NCBI RefSeq assembly: GCF_036226745.1
Contig: NZ_CP109013.1
Span: 4,588,001-4,652,000, forward strand
Length of the DNA stretch: 64,000 bases
Direction: 5' to 3'
From: Streptomyces sp. NBC_00683
GTDB lineage: Bacteria > Actinomycetota > Actinomycetes > Streptomycetales > Streptomycetaceae
This document shows positions 60,312-64,000 of this stretch, piece by piece; within the stretch, counting starts at the first letter, position 1; the number at the start of each line of letters is the position of its first letter. A model generated the notes under the pieces. The model was not told the origin of the DNA. It searched no databases and saw nothing but the letters and a program-made list of their open reading frames with translations. The translations under genes and the position numbers were made by a program.

Positions 60312-61148
60312 ATGTATGCACCGACGCCTGACGACTGGCATGAAGCGAACCGTGCGCGCTGGGACGAACGCGTGGCCATTCACGCCGCCGGCGACTTCTA
60401 CGACCTCGACGCCTTCCGCGCAGGCAAGGACGCCCTGCGCGACTTCGAGCTCGCCGAGGTCGGAGATGTCACCGGCCGGACGCTGCTGCACCTGCAGTGC
60501 CACATCGGACTCGACACCCTCTCCTGGGCCCGTCACGGCGCCGCGCACGTCGTCGGCCTCGACTTCTCCGAACCCGCAGTCGAGACGGCCCGCGGGCTGG
60601 CCCGTTCGCTGGGACTGCCGCCGGAGCGAGCGGCGTTCGTGGCCGCCGATGTGTACGACGCGGCGCAGGCCGTGCCCGACTCCTCGTACGACATCGTCTA
60701 CACCGGGCTCGGTGCGCTGAACTGGCTGCCGGACGTGGACCGGTGGGCGGAGATCGCCGCCTCGCTGGTCGCGGCGGGCGGATTTCTCTACCTCGCCGAG
60801 TTCCATCCGCTGACCGACTGCCTCGACGACGAGACCGGCTCGACGATCACGTACGACTACTTCAGCCGTGATCCCTGGGTGGACAAGACGCCGGGCACGT
60901 ACGCCGATTTCGACGCCGAGACCGTCCACAACCGCAGCGTCGAATGGCAGCACCCGGTCGGCGAGGTGGTTTCGGCGCTGGCCGCGGCCGGGCTGCGGAT
61001 CGACTTCCTGCACGAGCACGACGCCTCGCTCTTCGCGCGCTACCCGGCGCTGAAGCGGCACGCGGACGGCTACTACCGATTCGCGGCGGACCGTCCGCGG
61101 ATCCCGATGATGTACTCGGTCAAGGCGTCGCGCCCGGTCAGCGGCTGA
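60312..61148 (+). CDS. SAM-dependent methyltransferase
   Basis: A 278-residue class I methyltransferase. It opens DDWHEANRARWDERVAIHAAGDFYDLDAF. Motif I is an unusual LLHLQCHIGLDTLSWARHGA, with Cys-His replacing the usual Gly-rich loop. The acidic residue of motif II is in VVGLDFSEPAVETARGLA. Further motifs are FVAADVYDAA, YDIVYTGLGALNWLPDVDRW and GGFLYLAEFHP. The His/Cys-rich motif I is shared by a group of actinobacterial methyltransferases of unknown substrate. TAACTT lies seven bases before the ATG and there is no Shine-Dalgarno sequence (leaderless candidate). Confidence 0.87.
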   Translation: MYAPTPDDWHEANRARWDERVAIHAAGDFYDLDAFRAGKDALRDFELAEVGDVTGRTLLHLQCHIGLDTLSWARHGAAHVVGLDFSEPAVETARGLARSLGLPPERAAFVAADVYDAAQAVPDSSYDIVYTGLGALNWLPDVDRWAEIAASLVAAGGFLYLAEFHPLTDCLDDETGSTITYDYFSRDPWVDKTPGTYADFDAETVHNRSVEWQHPVGEVVSALAAAGLRIDFLHEHDASLFARYPALKRHADGYYRFAADRPRIPMMYSVKASRPVSG

Positions 61149-61198
61149 CCGGCAGGATCTGCGGCCGATTGTCAGTGGCAGGGGTCACACTCGTTCCC

Positions 61199-61657
61199 AT
61201 GACTGAGACGGCTGACACGGCTGGCAGGACGGACAGAGCGGACGGGGCCGGAAGCAGCTCCGGCAGGGCTGTCGGAACGGCCGAGGTGCGGGGCGCGGTG
61301 GAGGCGTACTGGGCCGCGGCCGACGCCCGCGACTGGGCCGCCTTCGCCGCGACGCTCGCCGACGACGTGGTCTACGACCTGCCGCAGAGCCGTGAGCGGA
61401 TCCTCGGCAAGGAGCGGTACGTCGCGTTCAACCGGGACTTTCCGGGGGACTGGCACGTCCGGATCGAGCGGATCGTGGCCGACGGGGAGGGGTTGCAGGC
61501 TGCCGCCCGGACGCTGGTCACGGATGGCCCCGACCGGATGCACGCCATCCACTTCTTCACGTTCGACACCCAGGGGCTGATCACCGCGGTCACGGACTTC
61601 TGGCCCGAGCCCTACGAGCCCCCGGCGGGGCGGGAGCACCTGGTCGAGCGGTACTGA
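61199..61657 (+). CDS. NTF2-like (SnoaL-type) protein
   Basis: A 152-residue protein. After a 35-residue flexible N-terminus, the NTF2-like cone is seen in EVRGAVEAYWAAADARDWAAFAATLADDVVYDLPQSRERILGKERYVAFNRDFPGDWHVRI and ITAVTDFWPEPYEPPAGRE. This fold includes polyketide cyclases and steroid isomerases; the terminal WPEPYEPPxxR is common in SnoaL-like proteins of unknown function. The conserved Asp/Arg/Trp residues could form a ligand pocket. Substrate unknown. CACACT is eight bases before the ATG. Confidence 0.82.
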   Translation: MTETADTAGRTDRADGAGSSSGRAVGTAEVRGAVEAYWAAADARDWAAFAATLADDVVYDLPQSRERILGKERYVAFNRDFPGDWHVRIERIVADGEGLQAAARTLVTDGPDRMHAIHFFTFDTQGLITAVTDFWPEPYEPPAGREHLVERY

Positions 61658-61694
61658 ACCACCCCGTCCCTCCTGCCGGCCGAACCGCGGCTGC

Positions 61695-62258
61695 TTACGA
61701 CGCCGCGACCGGGCCTGCCCGGTCCCAGCCGGGGGCGCGGACGTCCACGGTGAGGGTGTTCATGGCGACCTCCTCGCCACAGGTACGACAGACCCATGCG
61801 GCATCGAGGTCGTGCGCGGACTCCTCGGCTTTCGCCGTGCGGGGATCGTGGACCATGACCACCGGCGGCTCCTCGTTGACCCAGCGGTCGCCCCAGTCCA
61901 GCAGGGCCCGGATCACCGGAGCGAGATCCCGGCCGGATGGCGTGAGGTGGTACTCGTAGCGCGGCGGGCGCTCGTTGTAGGGCCGCCGCTCGATCACCCC
62001 CGCCTCCTCCAGCGTGCGCAGCCGGGCGGCGAGCCGGTCGCGGGGCGCACCGGTGTTGCGGGCGATCGCCTCGAACCGGTGGTTGCCGAAGAAGATCTCG
62101 CGCACCGCGAGCAGCGCCCATTTCTCGCCCACCACCTGGAGCGTGGCGGCGGCGGAACAGGGCCGCCCGGGCAGCGCAGCGGCAGGGCGGGGCGCGGCCG
62201 GGCGGGCTGCGGCAGGGTCGGCCGGGTGGTTGGCGGCAGGACTTTCCGAGGCACTCAT
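61695..62258 (-). CDS. HxlR-family regulator with C-terminal CxxC
   Basis: A 187-residue regulator. After an Ala/Pro-rich N-terminus, the HxlR winged helix-turn-helix is CSAAATLQVVGEKWALLAVREIFFGNHRFEAIARNTG followed by RDRLAARLRTLEEAGVIERRPYNERPPRYEYHLTPSGRDL. The extra C-terminus carries VCRTCGEEVAMNTLTV, a single CxxC that may bind metal or respond to redox. HxlR proteins repress adjacent efflux or reductase genes. The MFS gene is divergent 46 bases away, with CTAGGTTGCC/CTAGCTTGCC repeats between the two starts. Confidence 0.86.
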   Translation of the reverse strand: MSASESPAANHPADPAAARPAAPRPAAALPGRPCSAAATLQVVGEKWALLAVREIFFGNHRFEAIARNTGAPRDRLAARLRTLEEAGVIERRPYNERPPRYEYHLTPSGRDLAPVIRALLDWGDRWVNEEPPVVMVHDPRTAKAEESAHDLDAAWVCRTCGEEVAMNTLTVDVRAPGWDRAGPVAAS

Positions 62259-62263
62259 CCCTA

Positions 62264-62301
62264 CTAGGTTGCCATCTCAAACTCACTGGCGCTAGCTTGC
62301 C
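62264..62301. promoter_or_regulatory. Direct-repeat element in the HxlR/MFS divergent promoter
   Basis: CTAGGTTGCC (62264-62273) and CTAGCTTGCC (62292-62301) are repeated 28 bases apart. The second overlaps the MFS -10-like TAGCTT (62293-62298). Candidate HxlR binding sites. Confidence 0.5.
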
Positions 62302-62304
62302 GTC

Positions 62305-63759
62305 ATGACAGTTGGAGAATCAAACCCACCTGCTTCCCCGCGCCCCCGAGCGCACCAGGACCCCGCATCCGCCGCACCCACTGCCTCCCGTGCTTCTCGC
62401 GGCTCCGTCTGGATCGTCTCGGCCGGAGTCTTCGTCGTGAACCTCGATCTGTTCATCGTCAACGTCGCGGTCCCCGCGCTGGGCGACTCCTTCGAAGGCA
62501 GTTCGCTCTCCTCGCTCTCGTGGGTGCTCAACGCGTACGCGATCGTCTTCGCCGCGCTGCTCGTCGTCGCGGGCCGGCTGGCCGACCGGTACGGCCACCG
62601 CCGTGGCTTTCTGCTGGGCCTGGCGGTCTTCACGGTCGCCTCCGCCCTCTGTGCCCTCGCGCCCGACGTCGGCTGGCTGGTGGCTGCCCGCGTCCTCCAG
62701 GCGGCCGGTGCCGCGGCCCTGATTCCGACGTCGCTCGCCCTGCTTCTCGTCGGTACCCCGCCGGAGCGCCGCCCGCAGGCCATTCGCGGCTGGGCGGCGA
62801 TCGGCGGGATAGCCGCCGGCCTCGGCCCGGTCGTCGGCGGGCTGCTCGTCGAGGCCGACTGGCGCTGGGTGTTCCTGGTCAACGTGCCGGTCGGTGTGGT
62901 CGGTCTGGTCGCCGGGGCCAGGCTGCTGCCCGACACCCGCCCGGACCGTGAGGGCCGCCTCCCGGACCTCGTGGGAGCTGCGCTCCTCACCCTGGCGATC
63001 GGCGCCCTGGCGCTCGGACTGGTCAAGGCGGATGCCTGGGGCTGGAGTTCGCCCGGAGTCGTCGTCGCACTCCTCGCGGTTGTCGTCCTCACCGCGGCAT
63101 TTCTGCTGCGCTCCGCCCGGCACGCGGCTCCGGTGATCGAACTTCCCCTGCTGCGCACCCCCGCCTTCGCCGCCGCCACGCTGGCGGCCCTGCTCTTCAC
63201 GGTCGCCTTCGCGGCGATGCTGCTCACCTCGGTGCTCTGGTGTCAGCAGGTGTGGGGGTACTCGGCGATCCGTACGGGCCTGGCGATCGCCCCAGGGCCC
63301 CTGGTCGTTCCGCTGCTCGCCGTCACGTCAGGCCCCGTCGTGCGCCGCCTGGGCGCCGGCCGGACGGCAGCTCTCGGCTGCCTGTTGTTCGGGGCGGGAC
63401 TGGCCTGGTGGGCCACGGCGCTCGGCACCGACCCCCGGTACGCAACCGGGTTCCTCCCCGGCATGCTGATCACCGGCATCGGGGTCGGCTTCGCGCTCCC
63501 CACCCTGGTCGGCGCGGCGGCCGCAGCCCTGCCGCCCACCCGCTTCGCCACCGGATCGGCCGTCACCACCATGGCCCGCCAGACCGGTGCCGTCCTGGGT
63601 GTAGCCCTGATGGTCACCCTGCTCGGCACCCCCGCCGCCTCCGAAGCGGCCCTCGACGGGTTCCGCCAGGGCTGGTGGGTGGCGGTCGCCACCGCCGTAC
63701 TCGCAGCCGCCGCGGCACTGACGCTGCCCCGCCCCGCGCCGGAAGTCCGCCGTGCCTGA
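62305..63759 (+). CDS. MFS transporter, DHA2 family
   Basis: A 484-residue exporter with about 14 hydrophobic segments. LDLFIVNVAVPALGDSF near the start is the DHA2 pattern. The motif between helices 2 and 3 is GRLADRYGHRRGFLLG. ARVLQAAGAAALIPTSLALL and PVVGGLLVEADWRWVFLVN match the 14-TM drug-pump signatures. The first 35 residues are polar and Ala/Pro-rich. TAGCTT six bases before the ATG suggests a leaderless mRNA. Probably controlled by the divergent HxlR protein; substrate unknown. Confidence 0.87.
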   Translation: MTVGESNPPASPRPRAHQDPASAAPTASRASRGSVWIVSAGVFVVNLDLFIVNVAVPALGDSFEGSSLSSLSWVLNAYAIVFAALLVVAGRLADRYGHRRGFLLGLAVFTVASALCALAPDVGWLVAARVLQAAGAAALIPTSLALLLVGTPPERRPQAIRGWAAIGGIAAGLGPVVGGLLVEADWRWVFLVNVPVGVVGLVAGARLLPDTRPDREGRLPDLVGAALLTLAIGALALGLVKADAWGWSSPGVVVALLAVVVLTAAFLLRSARHAAPVIELPLLRTPAFAAATLAALLFTVAFAAMLLTSVLWCQQVWGYSAIRTGLAIAPGPLVVPLLAVTSGPVVRRLGAGRTAALGCLLFGAGLAWWATALGTDPRYATGFLPGMLITGIGVGFALPTLVGAAAAALPPTRFATGSAVTTMARQTGAVLGVALMVTLLGTPAASEAALDGFRQGWWVAVATAVLAAAAALTLPRPAPEVRRA

Positions 63760-63781
63760 GCTCTTCCCCACCGACAGCAGT

Positions 63782-63824
63782 GCGGCGGCGCCACCGGAAC
63801 GGACGAACCCGGTGGTGCCGCCGC
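63782..63824. terminator. Bidirectional terminator between MFS and SGNH genes
   Basis: GCGGCGGCGCCACCGG at 63782-63797 pairs with CCGGTGGTGCCGCCGC at 63809-63824 (one G-T pair) between convergent genes. Confidence 0.8.
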
Positions 63825-63848
63825 CTGACTGAGGGGTTTCTACGCGCG

Positions 63849-64000
63849 TTACGCCACAGAGCGGAAGGCGGGCAGATACCCGTTCGACTGCCCGATCGCC
63901 TTGGGGTGGTAGGAGTTGGAGATCGGAATCGACACGCTGTGGATCCAGGCGTCACCCGAGCACAGTTCGTGACCCGTGAACTCGTCCACCACGCTGGAGA
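63849..64000 (-). CDS. SGNH/GDSL hydrolase, C-terminal fragment (5' end outside window)
   Basis: The reverse strand is open from the window edge to a TAA at 63849-63851. The visible 50 residues, FTGHELCSGDAWIHSVSIPIS then NSYHPKAIGQSNGYLPAF, match the end of Streptomyces SGNH lipases and esterases. In these a Cys-containing F-GH-C segment is followed by the catalytic His in S-x-HP. The family hydrolyses lipid or acyl esters and is usually secreted. The signal peptide and Ser block lie outside the window. Convergent with the MFS gene. Confidence 0.75.
   Translation of the reverse strand, partial: SSVVDEFTGHELCSGDAWIHSVSIPISNSYHPKAIGQSNGYLPAFRSVA

Noticed and set aside
57981..61148. Very long open frame on the plus strand (about 1,055 codons)
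   Set aside because: Most of it is the mirror frame of the S9 peptidase and SURF1 genes on the other strand. Only the last 278 codons, from ATG 60312, have a family signature (methyltransferase).

Overview
The window is high-GC actinobacterial DNA and almost certainly from the core chromosome of a Streptomyces species. Supporting signs are the GC-rich third codon positions, the dnaK-grpE-dnaJ-hspR heat-shock operon under HspR/HAIR control, DasR-type chitinase operators, a ParB/parS site, frequent GTG starts, a single rare TTA leucine codon, and many apparently leaderless promoters. From memory, the gene order resembles the dnaK-to-asd segment left of oriC in S. coelicolor. I see no rRNA, tRNA, insertion sequence, prophage or CRISPR array. 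Both ends cut through genes: a sugar transferase at the left and a GDSL/SGNH hydrolase at the right.

Layout. 1-4,953: partial sugar transferase, then dnaK-grpE-dnaJ-hspR with two HAIR operators. 4,920-7,850: an accessory-looking cassette between hspR and clpB. It holds two paralogous LuxR-type regulators, a divergently transcribed gene for an exported peptide made of six 13-residue GDIAWG repeats, a translationally coupled mini-protein resembling a degenerate Rieske domain, a palindromic operator and a strong terminator. This is the most novel-looking part of the window. 7,896-11,086: a flavin/PNPOx-like protein and clpB with its own HAIR site. 11,422-19,528: an MFS pump, a YbjN protein, an aminotransferase, a Cys/Gly-tailed membrane protein, a DUF2617 protein, a membrane spermidine-synthase-like protein (TTA codon), a CoxG-like protein and an aldose epimerase. 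19,573-22,580: pyrE, a parS palindrome, class II aldolase and a MalY-type C-S lyase. 22,784-31,242: an MFS pump, a DUF3151 protein, a tryptophan-to-kynurenine degradation set (kynA-kynU plus a probable formamidase), a two-component system and a cytochrome P450. 31,276-36,923: an ABC exporter with divergent MarR/GbsR-type regulator, a lipid-kinase-like protein and purA.

36,942-45,275: a membrane-tethered PstS-like protein, a GH19 chitinase with DasR-like operators, a second DNA-clamp (DnaN-like) gene, a PucR-like regulator and a Ser/Thr kinase. 45,364-48,860: a MarR/DJ-1 operon, a class III aminotransferase and a GntR regulator. 48,939-55,106: a hypothetical protein, a SLATT-like membrane protein, ybaB-recR, a DUF5063 protein and ask-asd (aspartokinase with an internal start for its beta subunit). 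55,379-64,000: a sigma factor with a coupled membrane protein, SURF1, an S9 peptidase, a methyltransferase, an NTF2-like protein, an HxlR/MFS divergent pair and the partial SGNH hydrolase.

How it works together. HspR should repress both the dnaK operon and clpB through HAIR sites, so chaperone and disaggregase respond together to heat. KynA, the alpha/beta hydrolase and KynU can convert tryptophan to anthranilate. Ask and Asd start the aspartate-family amino acid pathway. YbaB and RecR serve recombination repair. Several regulators sit beside their likely targets with visible inverted-repeat operators. All functional calls come from sequence reading and family knowledge; no database search was run.
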